From NCBI GenBank assembly GCA_016794985.1, contig JAEUIQ010000021.1, positions 186,001 through 250,000 on the forward strand: a DNA stretch of 64,000 bases. The letters are read 5' to 3'. The DNA is from Planctomycetaceae bacterium. Lineage in GTDB: Bacteria; Planctomycetota; Planctomycetia; Pirellulales; Pirellulaceae. The stretch's first letter is position 1. Every line of letters starts with the position of its first letter. Shown piece after piece: positions 29,700-38,705 of this stretch. The notes below the pieces were generated by a model. The model did no database searches and was not told the origin of the DNA. It worked only from the letters and a program-made list of their open reading frames with translations. The position numbers were made by a program, and so were the translations under genes.

Positions 29700-30122
29700 C
29701 TAAAGCGTCACCTCATTGGACCACGACATTGCGATATACCCAAATCCGAGCGTCAAGATTGTAAATAGTACCGTAAGCAGATGATATCCTAATCGCAACC
29801 ACCACCTCGTGAGATAGGGTTTGACATCCATCACGGCCTGGAGGCCAAGACGGATGCCCCAGAAGATGGCCACATAAGCGCAGAAGCCTCGAGCCAGCGG
29901 TGTTCGGGCAGCGATCTCTTCGGCAAAACAGACACTCAACAAACCGAACGCCACGATGTTCAGAACAATGTAGCCACCATAAATCAAATACATCTGAAAG
30001 TGCAACTTCGGCAAGCCGGCCAGTTCTTTCTTCCAATCCAATTGAAACGGGACTAAAGACGCGGCGACCAAAATCGTGAATTGCAAACCGCCCAAGATCC
30101 TTACCAAGTCAACGTTATCCAT
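29700..30122 (-). CDS. Small polytopic membrane protein beside an acyltransferase
   Basis: ATG at 30122 overlaps the stop of the acyltransferase gene by one base (TAATG), so the two are translationally coupled. The 140-residue product (MDNVDLVRILGGLQFTILVA) has four probable membrane helices and no recognised domain. The frame is open much further upstream (to 30521), but that part only shadows the acyltransferase. Its coupling to an MBOAT-type enzyme suggests an accessory subunit or a protein acting in the same lipid-modifying step. Confidence 0.75.
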   Translation of the reverse strand: MDNVDLVRILGGLQFTILVAASLVPFQLDWKKELAGLPKLHFQMYLIYGGYIVLNIVAFGLLSVCFAEEIAARTPLARGFCAYVAIFWGIRLGLQAVMDVKPYLTRWWLRLGYHLLTVLFTILTLGFGYIAMSWSNEVTL

Positions 30123-30910
30123 TACCAAGTCCCTATCGTCAGAGTGAGTGCGTGTAACCAATTCAAAAATGGAATGATCACGTTCAATACAAACGGTGGA
30201 TGAAACAACCCATAGGCCGGGAGCAGCAAAACCAGGATCGTGAACCAACGGCTTTTCAATACGGGGATTGACCGTTCGAGTAGCAAGCCTGCGCCTTGCA
30301 ACACAAAGTACGCGGTGGGCAAGCCAAAGCCGCCGCCCGCGGGTATTGAGATGACAACTTCGTGAACCAAACCGCTGATCAGAAAGCCAACTGCCAAGGC
30401 AAGTCGGGCGCCCATACGAACCGCGAGTGGACGGAACAAGAATCGGTGTGTGAGATCGCGGAAAGCAGTATTCCAACGTCTGCCCCAAAAGTCCGCAATC
30501 GAGGTCGCCAATATTGGCCAATCCATCAGTGGCCGCGCGTTATAGCCGATCTTCCGCCAAAACCAACTGAGTCCATGAAACAAACCAAAGTGTAGCGTGA
30601 AAATCACGCCGACCATCCCCGTCCAACCTCGGAGAAGGGGCGACCCAATCCAGGGAACCATGAGGAATAATAGAACAAGTCCAAAGGTCGCCTTCAAGAT
30701 CGCGAAACACAGTTCACCAAAAGTCGGCGTCGCGATTTTCGTTTCACCACAAAACGCCTCGGCATGCATTCCAGGCCATGCCACGACATACCAGAACTTA
30801 CTCCACCAAGAACCTTGAGCACCAGACAATGTCGCCAATTTGCACAACAAGAAAATGGTCGCCGCAATGCCCCACATCTCAGCCCACGGCGGATAACCAA
30901 ACCAACTCAT
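30122..30910 (-). CDS. MBOAT/wax-synthase-like membrane acyltransferase
   Basis: The 262-residue polytopic protein has the landmarks of the MBOAT-2 (wax synthase-like) family. DFWGRRWNTAFRDL corresponds to the conserved F-W-x-R-W-N motif, and LISGLVHEVVISIPAGG contains the conserved catalytic His of the S-G-x-x-H-E motif. About seven membrane helices can be drawn. Such enzymes transfer acyl groups from acyl-CoA to an alcohol or other hydroxyl acceptor; the acceptor is unknown here. ATG at 30910 begins MSWFGYPPWAEMW. At 262 residues it is shorter than plant wax synthases but normal for bacterial members. It pairs with the small membrane protein downstream. Confidence 0.82.
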   Translation of the reverse strand: MSWFGYPPWAEMWGIAATIFLLCKLATLSGAQGSWWSKFWYVVAWPGMHAEAFCGETKIATPTFGELCFAILKATFGLVLLFLMVPWIGSPLLRGWTGMVGVIFTLHFGLFHGLSWFWRKIGYNARPLMDWPILATSIADFWGRRWNTAFRDLTHRFLFRPLAVRMGARLALAVGFLISGLVHEVVISIPAGGGFGLPTAYFVLQGAGLLLERSIPVLKSRWFTILVLLLPAYGLFHPPFVLNVIIPFLNWLHALTLTIGTW

Positions 30911-31597
30911 GGTCAGGGCTCCTTATTCAGACAATCACCAACGACATTGACGGCGCGAATGTTCTGGTAGAGCTCCGTTTGTCAATCGTGATCAGAATCA
31001 GTTCTCACCGGTCGCTCGCTCAGCTGCACGCAGCTTCGATTCAGGCACTTCCCGGCATAAGAGAATCCGCGTTTTTCCGACTTGGATAATCAACTCTCAG
31101 CGGGCAAGATTGTCGCACCGTTGTTCCCGAGCGGTTTTGATCCGGTTAATCAAATCCGCAGTAAACTCAGGAAGAAGATCTTTTTGTGAATGCGTACGCT
31201 CCGCAAGAGTGTCGGCCGTTCGGGCATTTTCTGGATGACATGTCACTCTAACTGTTGGCTCGCGCCTACCGGCTAGTGTTGTTTCGGCCCTTTTGGGCCT
31301 GTCGTCGTGCGGAAAAATGCTGCGCAGAGCGTTGTAATGGGGGCCCGATCGAAAAAAAAACATGATATTAAGATTTCTTAACTATCGTTAATGTTTGCGA
31401 TCTTGTTTGGCTCCAATCGCTTGAAAGATTGCGCGCGTCGATTCAGCAGAACTTGAATTTTGCGACTATACTCGATACTTAGTTACCAAAACCCTTCGCA
31501 ACTTTCTCTCGCAGAAATTCGAGGTTTGACGAAACGCTGTTTCACGCGGATGAGCCAGATGGTTGCAGTTCAAGACATGTGGAAAAGCTAACCAGCA
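30911..31597. other. Intergenic region with AT-rich segment, no gene supported
   Basis: This 687-base gap separates divergent genes. It holds a small hairpin (GGCCCTTTTGGGCC near 31289), an A9 run at about 31353 and an AT-rich stretch (31360-31420) that could carry promoters. An 88-codon reverse ORF (31097-31363) looks unlike a protein and I do not call it. Confidence 0.5.
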
Positions 31598-32542
31598 ATG
31601 CCTTCGAAACGCCATGGCAAGTTGATCGCTCGTTTAACCGAGACAGCGCCGATGGCGTGTGCTTCAGAAGTTTGTTCCGATGTCGTCAAGTTGCGACTCA
31701 AGCCTATTCGGCGATTGATGAAACTTGCTCGACGCCGCTGGCGACGTGAGCCGGAGCATGTGCATCGGTTGCGTGTCGCCATTCGTCGGGCTCAAGTAAC
31801 ACTTCATTTTTTTGCCGACCAACTGCCTGCGAAAGCAATCCGATCGATTGAACGCCACTTGAAGCGTATTCGACGCGCCGCAAACGCTGCCAGAGACATT
31901 GATGTTTTGTTGTTGCGGTACGAGAAATGCTCCGACCAATCATGTTCCCCTGCCGAGTGGCGCGAGTTCCTGAGATTCTTGCGTAAGAAGCGAAGCGACG
32001 CACAAATCAAACTTGATGAGTTGATTGGTCGCCGCGGGCGAAGAAGTTTATCGAGGCGATTTCGTCAGTTGTTCGAGTGTCCCGCTGCAGCGGCGGCACC
32101 AACGGTTGCATTTCGGAAGTTAGTCGAACAGCAAGTTCATTCCGAATTCGCCAAATTCTTCCGAATCGTGGAAAAGGGGGACCACGGAATCGAATCTCTG
32201 CATCGGTTGAGGATTGCGGGCAAGCGTGTTCGGTATGTATTGGAACTTGGAACCGGTGCCTACGCGAGGGCTGAGTTTGAACCCCTCTATCACTCATTTT
32301 GTCAACTTCAAGAACAATTCGGCGTCGTAAATGACCTCGCGTGCACCGTCGATGTCCTAGATTCTTTCCTCTCAACGCACCACAAAATCATTCGCCGAAT
32401 CTTGAAACGTCGTCTTCAAATCGAACAAACGGCTTTGCAAGACGCGAGCGATCAATTGTTGAAGAATTGGGACGAAAAATCGTGGCAGGATTTGAATCAA
32501 AAGCTTGTTGCGCTGCTCAATCGTGACGCAAGTGCTTCTTGA
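31598..32542 (+). CDS. CHAD domain protein
   Basis: The 314-residue protein consists of a single CHAD (conserved histidine alpha-helical) domain. The two repeats are marked by VHRLRVAIRRAQVTLHFF with RDIDVLLLRYE, and by LHRLRIAGKRVRYVLELG with FGVVNDLACTVDVLD. The His and many Arg/Lys residues make a basic groove, known in this family to bind polyphosphate. There is no CYTH/triphosphatase domain fused to it. It has no signal peptide, so it is probably cytoplasmic, perhaps granule-associated. The last 26 bases overlap the 3' end of the convergent fusion gene at 32517. Confidence 0.9.
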   Translation: MPSKRHGKLIARLTETAPMACASEVCSDVVKLRLKPIRRLMKLARRRWRREPEHVHRLRVAIRRAQVTLHFFADQLPAKAIRSIERHLKRIRRAANAARDIDVLLLRYEKCSDQSCSPAEWREFLRFLRKKRSDAQIKLDELIGRRGRRSLSRRFRQLFECPAAAAAPTVAFRKLVEQQVHSEFAKFFRIVEKGDHGIESLHRLRIAGKRVRYVLELGTGAYARAEFEPLYHSFCQLQEQFGVVNDLACTVDVLDSFLSTHHKIIRRILKRRLQIEQTALQDASDQLLKNWDEKSWQDLNQKLVALLNRDASAS

Positions 32543-35500
32543 GAAACTCGAACGTTTTTTGACCATTGATCGTATGCGGACCAGCGAACCACTCGATTTC
32601 AGTCCGTTCGGGAATTTTCAGTTTGGCGGCATACAAATTCCTTACACGAGCGTATTCCCAGGCGACCGTCCAATCATCAGCGACTCCGTCTTCGTGTCCG
32701 CGCTCTACCATAAAAGGGCGTGGGGCAATCAATGCGGCCATCTCGGCATAGTTGAAAGTATGTCCCAAGTCGAATTCGAAAATCTCGTATTCGCCGGTGT
32801 TGACGTAGGAGCGAGGATTCGATGTCGACGCATTTTTGTCGACCCATTCATTGAAGTCCGCCGAACAAATCGATAAGCAATAATCCGTGACAATTGCCGG
32901 GACGCGCATGGCGGTTTTTCCACCATAAGACAGACCGTAAAAGGCAATTCGCTCTTGATCCACAAACGGTTGCCCACGCAGCCAATTTACAATTTGTTGG
33001 TGTTGTGGTGTGATAATCGAGAACAGGGTCTTGCCCAAGGGATTCGCTTTGCGTTGCAATGTTCGAAAGCGATCACCAAAAATGTACGGATTCTGAGGTG
33101 CAAACGTGATAAATCCTTCCTCGGCCAACTTCGCAGCAAAGGCTTTGTAAGCGGAAAACCCAGGTTCTCCAATGGTATCCTGGGGACGCCCTTCTAATCC
33201 ATGTTGACACACGACTACGGGGCGACGCTCTCCTACTTTCAGGTCTTTGGGGATGAGCAACAATCCATAAGCGATGACATCTGGAAAGACATCCAGAGCT
33301 ACTTCGTATGCGGTCCATTTTTCGGACTCCAACAAGAGTCGCGATTGTGGGTTCGGATCAAGCAACGGATCTGGGAAGCGACCGATCGTCGTTTCATAGA
33401 ATTCTTGACGCAACGATTGAGTAGATTCTTCGTACTCTGCCAACGAACTAAAGTTGAAGCGTGACCAGACATGAACATCACGATGACTGCGACTTGCTTG
33501 CAAGAGCTCCTGGGTGTGTCGATCCAGGCTGGCGATTTTCTCTCCGTGTTCGCGATCGGGCAGGCGAGCTGTCTGGGCCCACTTTGGCAACGGCCCAATT
33601 TCCGAGAATTCGACGTTTTCGCTGCCGAAGGTCGCAACGAATTGTCGGAGCACTTCGGTGGACCCGGGATTGCCAGTGTCCGCAGGGATAATCAGTCTCG
33701 CTCGGTCGAAGTCCACCGAGGGTAGCAATTCACGAATGCGATCCCATTCGGTTTGAACCTCGCTCAAGGGAATCGGCGTCAACTCTGACGGTGCGCCTCG
33801 TCCGCCTTGCCATTGGTTGCTGGGACCGGCTACAGCCTCGACTAAAATCGCGCGGGGTGCAATCATGGCGGCCAATTCTGCATCGGCGAAATACGGAAGA
33901 TTTCCAAACAGGTTGCGATCGAGCGGCTCGTTCCACATTTTGTTTCGCGGACCAAAATAGCCACTTACCGCAACTGTCGCGACCCGTTCGTCCAAGGCGC
34001 CCAAATACAAACTCAACAGTCCACCTTCCCCGTAGCCAAAACTGCCCACAGGAAGATCGGGAGTCGATTGTCTGAACCAATCCACTGCCGAAATCAACTC
34101 CTGAAGTTCATAACCAATCAGGCTTCGACCCATTTCAAATGCCGGTCGATACAGCCACTCGCGGTTCGTGATTCCCTGAAGTCTTTCCTGGCGATTGACC
34201 AACAAAGGTATCAAGACTTGGCAGCCGCCGTCTGCCAATCGTCGCGCGTATTGCGCGGCCGGAGGCACTCCTTCGCTGAGGCCGATCAATTGCTCGGGCC
34301 AAACTTCACAATCCGGAATTGCGAGAACATTGGCCCTGGGAGAACGATTTTTAGGTTTCGCCAACAAGCCGTGCGACCAAACATTTCCAAACGAACGCCA
34401 GGTGACGCGGTAGATTTCAAAATTGTCAGCACTCCCGACTAACGAGCTAACGTCCGGCGTGGCGACCAAACGCATTTCGACATTCGACGGGTTTGTTGGT
34501 GTGGGAAGTTGAACTCCTAATTGTTTGGCAAGTCGTTGACGCTCCCGGTCAAGCGATTTTTCTCGCTCGGAATTCTCAACCGTATCGTGCCAAAATTTTA
34601 GTCGTTGATTGCCGGCATCCTTCCACTTCCGCAGTAAGAAGCGATCGATACCCGCGACCATTTGATCCGCGGCATCACCCTGCATTTGCCAAACGCGGGT
34701 CGCGGGCATGGTGTTCGGTGGCTTGGATTGCCAAAAGCCTTGGCGGTTGATCATTCCTTTAGGGAGTTCTTGCTGGGTTACCCAGTAAATCCCACGCGTC
34801 AAAAACTCTTGGAACACGGGTTGCTCGAAATCGCCAACGTGTCCCAATGATGTGTAAAACGAACGTCCACCATCCGCTCGCGTGTATGTCCAAGCCACTG
34901 GTTGTGGTTCCTGACCAGCGATGGTACCCAATAGCAAGGGGGTGGTTCCTGGTTTTAAAGGCAGTGTCTTGTACAAGGATCCGCTGCTCGTCATTTGAAC
35001 ACTTTGACCGTCCATTATCCAATGCGTTGCTTGCTGTTCTACGGACGTGATTTGCGGCAGCAGTTCATTTCCGAAGTGCCCCGTGTAGTTTCCGCCCCAA
35101 ACCTCGGCATCAAACTCTGGCCATTGCACCAGACCGGATTCCGCTTGTTCGGAGCGAAGGTGAAATGAATGACTCGCGGTTCGAATTCCGATCATTGGCT
35201 TACCGGATTGCACGAAATCGCGAATGAGTTGCATTTGATTCGCTCGGAGTGGACGGCGGCGCACACTAAACATTGCCGCGTCGGCATTACGCAACAGGTG
35301 GAGGCCAGGAAAATCGGCGTCTGTCGAAGAGCCAAAGACAAACTCGACTTGAAAATCTTGCCCCAGTTGATTTGCAGCGAATCGAGGCAACGACCGCTCG
35401 GTTTCGTACTCTGGTTCGGCGACGAGAATTGCCAAACGAATTCGTCGATCCGAGCTAAATCGAAACTGTTGACCGCCGACCAATTGATCACTCGTCATTG

Positions 35501-36386
35501 TCGGACAAACGAACTTTTCAATATGTTGAATGATAAGATCGGTCCCCGTATGATGATGGACATACGGCCACCTCGCAGGATTGTACATTGAATCCGTCAA
35601 GTCTCGAACCAACACGGCTTGCTTGCCGGCAGCGATCAAGTTCCGCAACCCAAACGGCCGACCCAAGACACACATATTGACGTGCACACCAACCAAGGCC
35701 ACGTTTTTGATGCCGCGCGTTTCTAGAATCGCCCAGACCTCTGGGCCTAGGTCGGTGATGTAATCGTTCGCCGGATCGATGGTTATCCCAGCGTGTTGTT
35801 GCTTCCAAGGTGAATTGGGATTGCGCCCATCAAGTTTGTTTCGCTGGGCCCAAGCCGCGTGCCGATCTGGATCATCATCTTCGCCCCCGTCCGCCTGATC
35901 GATCGGATAGACACCGCCTGCTTCCGAAGGAATCCCCGTGCACCAACGCTCGAAGCCGTCGGGCACGTTTTCAGGTATGGGAATCGATTGCGCTCGATCC
36001 CGGGCTGGATGATCGACATAAAACGCCATGCAGTCGCTAGGGGCATGAATAATCACAGCCCCAGATCGGCGGGCGGCGTTTAGATAAGCCTCGATCGCGG
36101 GAGCCAACTCGTTGACGCGATCGACCGCATTGGGCGAATGATGATTGTCCCACATATCACAAACAATGACGGCAGTTTCCAGCGGGTTCCATGACGCTTC
36201 GGTCAAAACGGCGTGATAAAGCGGACTCCCGGGAGCACTGGGCACACGCGAGCGCAACTGAACAGGCCATGGAGCCTTGGCTTTCTCCGTGTCCGATTGC
36301 CAAGCGAATGAATTTGACAATCCGGTCGACGACAATACGCAAGAGACAACGATCAACAGGGTCAACAAATGGTAACGAGCGACCAT
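32517..36386 (-). CDS. Four-domain exported isochorismatase-ThuA-hydrolase-hydrolase fusion
   Basis: The 1289-residue protein starts at ATG 36386 (GGAG seven bases upstream; signal peptide MVARYHLLTLLIVVSCVLSS). Domain 1, about 60-310, is an isochorismatase/cysteine-hydrolase with catalytic Asp in VIVCDMWD and Cys in VGVHVNMCV. Domain 2, about 315-555, is ThuA-like (GNYTGHFGNE, FYTSLGHVGDFEQP, TRGIYWV). Domain 3, about 640-900, is an alpha/beta-hydrolase whose nucleophile elbow reads GYGEGG, with Gly where Ser is expected. Domain 4, about 970-1289, is a second hydrolase, of the acetyl-xylan-esterase/dienelactone-hydrolase type, with an intact GLSYGG elbow and a terminal His region. It should act outside the cytoplasm, possibly on sugar-derived or esterified substrates. 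The catalytic function is unknown. Confidence 0.85.
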   Translation of the reverse strand: MVARYHLLTLLIVVSCVLSSTGLSNSFAWQSDTEKAKAPWPVQLRSRVPSAPGSPLYHAVLTEASWNPLETAVIVCDMWDNHHSPNAVDRVNELAPAIEAYLNAARRSGAVIIHAPSDCMAFYVDHPARDRAQSIPIPENVPDGFERWCTGIPSEAGGVYPIDQADGGEDDDPDRHAAWAQRNKLDGRNPNSPWKQQHAGITIDPANDYITDLGPEVWAILETRGIKNVALVGVHVNMCVLGRPFGLRNLIAAGKQAVLVRDLTDSMYNPARWPYVHHHTGTDLIIQHIEKFVCPTMTSDQLVGGQQFRFSSDRRIRLAILVAEPEYETERSLPRFAANQLGQDFQVEFVFGSSTDADFPGLHLLRNADAAMFSVRRRPLRANQMQLIRDFVQSGKPMIGIRTASHSFHLRSEQAESGLVQWPEFDAEVWGGNYTGHFGNELLPQITSVEQQATHWIMDGQSVQMTSSGSLYKTLPLKPGTTPLLLGTIAGQEPQPVAWTYTRADGGRSFYTSLGHVGDFEQPVFQEFLTRGIYWVTQQELPKGMINRQGFWQSKPPNTMPATRVWQMQGDAADQMVAGIDRFLLRKWKDAGNQRLKFWHDTVENSEREKSLDRERQRLAKQLGVQLPTPTNPSNVEMRLVATPDVSSLVGSADNFEIYRVTWRSFGNVWSHGLLAKPKNRSPRANVLAIPDCEVWPEQLIGLSEGVPPAAQYARRLADGGCQVLIPLLVNRQERLQGITNREWLYRPAFEMGRSLIGYELQELISAVDWFRQSTPDLPVGSFGYGEGGLLSLYLGALDERVATVAVSGYFGPRNKMWNEPLDRNLFGNLPYFADAELAAMIAPRAILVEAVAGPSNQWQGGRGAPSELTPIPLSEVQTEWDRIRELLPSVDFDRARLIIPADTGNPGSTEVLRQFVATFGSENVEFSEIGPLPKWAQTARLPDREHGEKIASLDRHTQELLQASRSHRDVHVWSRFNFSSLAEYEESTQSLRQEFYETTIGRFPDPLLDPNPQSRLLLESEKWTAYEVALDVFPDVIAYGLLLIPKDLKVGERRPVVVCQHGLEGRPQDTIGEPGFSAYKAFAAKLAEEGFITFAPQNPYIFGDRFRTLQRKANPLGKTLFSIITPQHQQIVNWLRGQPFVDQERIAFYGLSYGGKTAMRVPAIVTDYCLSICSADFNEWVDKNASTSNPRSYVNTGEYEIFEFDLGHTFNYAEMAALIAPRPFMVERGHEDGVADDWTVAWEYARVRNLYAAKLKIPERTEIEWFAGPHTINGQKTFEFLKKHLRHD

Positions 36387-36625
36387 CGAGAATCTCCGAA
36401 TGCCAACGCAACGACAATCGAGTCCACGCATTCGCTCGAGCGAGCGAAAGTGTATTGACGACGTGTCGTGGCGCAACGACATCTATTGGGCCGACTTGAA
36501 AGGACCGAGCAGTACGCGTAACGAAGCGTCGCGATTTCTGATGGAGGTCACGCTTCGGCGAGCGTCGCTCCAACCACAAGAAAACCGCAGTGGCTATTCT
36601 ACGGGAAATTTCGCGGAGTGACGTC

Positions 36626-37609
36626 TCAATTCATCAACGCCCGCACAAAATCCAAGACGGCTGGCTGGACTTCCGCGAGCGGCTTGTCTTGGAAGGCTCC
36701 TGCGGCAGCCTTGTGCCCACCGCCCCCGAAATTCCCGGCGATTTCGTTGCAGTTCATCGCGCAACGGCTTCGAAAACTCACCTTCACGCCGCCACTTTTT
36801 TGTTCCACAAAAATGACGGCAAACTCCGTCCCGCGAATGGCCAAGGCCAAATTGATCAGATCCTCTGTGTCGGACGGCAATGAACCGGTTTGCGAAAAGT
36901 CATCGTACTTGATCCAAGTATGAACCAGGCGACCTGCCAGCTCCGTTTGTACACGTCCCAAAACCACGCCACGCAATCGCACCCTGCCGAGCGTCTCTTG
37001 TTCGTGAATCTGGGAATAGACCCAACTGGGGTCGGCCCCCGCCTCGATCAAAGTCGCTGCGGTTCGATAACATTCGGCTTTGGCGGAGGGGAATCTGAAC
37101 CAACCCGTATCCGTGGCGATGGCAGCATACAAAGGATTAACGATTTCTGGGGTAAGTTGGCATCCCAGCTCGCTCGCAGCCCGAGTCAGAATTGCACCGG
37201 TCGCTTCGGCATTTCGATCTTTGAATAACTCGGCATCCAAATCGTCTTCACCTTGGTGGTGGTCGACAACGATTCGTTTCACGCCGCTTTCCTTGATCCA
37301 TTCGCCAACCGGTCCCAATTGAATCCACGCGCTCGTATCCAAAATGATGACCAAGTCGCAATTCGCCAGTTCGGCACGCGTCACATCGACATCGATAGCC
37401 ATTATCTTCTTGGCTGGATCGATAAACTGCAAATTCGGGGGAGTCGCTTGCCCATTGACGATTCGCACCGACTTCCCCAACTGCTCCAATAGTCCAGCCA
37501 TTCCCAATTCACTGCCCAACGCGTCGCAATCTGGACGAATGTGGCTGGTGAGCACAATGTTCTTGGCTTGCCTAACCACATGCTTGAACCGCTGCCAATC
37601 GATATTCAT
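36626..37609 (-). CDS. DHH-family phosphoesterase (NrnA-like oligoribonuclease/pAp phosphatase)
   Basis: The 327-residue protein (ATG 37609, MNIDWQRFKHVV) has the bacterial DHH/DHHA1 layout. Metal-binding motifs are SHIRPDCDALGS, VIILDTSAW and the DHH motif in RIVVDHHQGEDD. The DHHA1 domain ends with NFGGGGHKAAAGAF, which binds the substrate. NrnA proteins degrade 2-5-base RNA (nanoRNA) and dephosphorylate 3'-phosphoadenosine-5'-phosphate from sulfur assimilation. It is cytoplasmic. It starts 19 bases after ribF on the same strand, so the two are likely co-transcribed. The specific activity (nanoRNase, pAp or c-di-AMP-derived pApA) cannot be decided from the sequence. Confidence 0.88.
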   Translation of the reverse strand: MNIDWQRFKHVVRQAKNIVLTSHIRPDCDALGSELGMAGLLEQLGKSVRIVNGQATPPNLQFIDPAKKIMAIDVDVTRAELANCDLVIILDTSAWIQLGPVGEWIKESGVKRIVVDHHQGEDDLDAELFKDRNAEATGAILTRAASELGCQLTPEIVNPLYAAIATDTGWFRFPSAKAECYRTAATLIEAGADPSWVYSQIHEQETLGRVRLRGVVLGRVQTELAGRLVHTWIKYDDFSQTGSLPSDTEDLINLALAIRGTEFAVIFVEQKSGGVKVSFRSRCAMNCNEIAGNFGGGGHKAAAGAFQDKPLAEVQPAVLDFVRALMN

Positions 37610-37628
37610 TGAAATTCTGCTTCTTCTA

Positions 37629-38597
37629 TCAAGTTTTGCTCGCTGCCGCCCAACTTTGGACCGCAGCAACATCGGATTGAATTTGCCGCCTCAGTTCATC
37701 AACCGAATCAAACCGGCGAACGTCCCGCAGTCGCGGACCAAAATCAAAGCTTAGTGTCTGGCCATACAGGTCTGCCGACAAGCCCAGTACATGAGCTTCA
37801 ACGCGACTTTGTCCACTCGAAAAGGTTAACGCGGCTCCCACGTTCAAGGCCGCTGGATACATTTGGCAGCCAATTTTGGTCCAGGCCGCGTACACGCCTT
37901 CTTTCGGCAACAACGTTTCGATCTGATCCAAATTGGCTGTTGGAAAGCCCAGGACTCGTCCGCGTCGATCTCCCGGTACAACCTCGCCCGTGACGCGAAA
38001 CGGGCAACCGAGCGCTTGGTTTGCCAGTGACACTTCACCGGTACGCAGCCAGTGTCGAATACGACTGCTGGAAATCATTCGACCATCGATCTCTTCGGGT
38101 ACCACAATTTGAGACTCGATTCGATGATTCAAGCAAAGTTCTTGCAATCGAGCTACGTCTCCGAGCCGATCTTTACCAAAGAAAAAATTGGGACCTTCGA
38201 CGACTCGACGCGCGGCCAAGGCTTTGACGATGACCTGTTCAAAGAAGTAGCGATAATCCCAATCCAGGAGAGCTTGATCAACACGACAGACGACCAAGGC
38301 GTCGATGCCACATCGGGCCAATCGCCGCGCCCGTTCTTTTATGGTCGTCAACGGCAGTGGAGCATTCGCGGGCTGGAGTACAGCCAAAGGATGTGGCGAA
38401 AAGGAAAACACGACACTGGGACGCCGCAAAGGCTTCGCCCACTGAGCGACCTCACGTAACAAGACTTGATGCCCGAGATGGACGCCATCAAAATTTCCGA
38501 TCGTGACACATCCACCTCGCAAGCGAGCCGGAAAATCTCGCCAATCGTCGATGACTTCGATCGTTTCATTTACAAACTTGCTACACCGCATTTCCAT
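37629..38597 (-). CDS. ribF: Bifunctional riboflavin kinase/FAD synthetase
   Basis: RibF phosphorylates riboflavin to FMN and adenylylates it to FAD. The N-terminal FAD synthetase shows TIGNFDGVHLGHQVLL, VVFSFSPHPLAVL, VEGPNFFFGKDRLG and the SSSRIRHWL motif. The C-terminal riboflavin kinase has VVPGDRRGRVLGFPTANL and GVYAAW. With ATG 38597 (AGGG five bases upstream) it has 322 residues, normal for the family; ATG 38591 and GTG 38624 are alternatives. It is cytoplasmic. It precedes the nrnA-like gene by 19 bases; in many bacteria ribF sits by translation genes such as truB, rbfA and rpsO, and here rpsO-pnp is 5 kb upstream with a histidine kinase between. Confidence 0.94.
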   Translation of the reverse strand: MEMRCSKFVNETIEVIDDWRDFPARLRGGCVTIGNFDGVHLGHQVLLREVAQWAKPLRRPSVVFSFSPHPLAVLQPANAPLPLTTIKERARRLARCGIDALVVCRVDQALLDWDYRYFFEQVIVKALAARRVVEGPNFFFGKDRLGDVARLQELCLNHRIESQIVVPEEIDGRMISSSRIRHWLRTGEVSLANQALGCPFRVTGEVVPGDRRGRVLGFPTANLDQIETLLPKEGVYAAWTKIGCQMYPAALNVGAALTFSSGQSRVEAHVLGLSADLYGQTLSFDFGPRLRDVRRFDSVDELRRQIQSDVAAVQSWAAASKT

Positions 38598-38705
38598 CAA
38601 TACCCTGTTGTACCTCCAGGCCACTTCCCCGACATGACCATGCTAGAATTCGACAATTGCCAATAGAATAAAAGTTGTTTAGCCAAGTTCAAAACCCAAG
38701 ACAAG

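Noticed and set aside
31097..31363. 88-codon reverse ORF in the intergenic region
   Set aside because: It has no domain, no clear ribosome-binding site and an odd composition; an AT-rich region upstream is not enough to call it.
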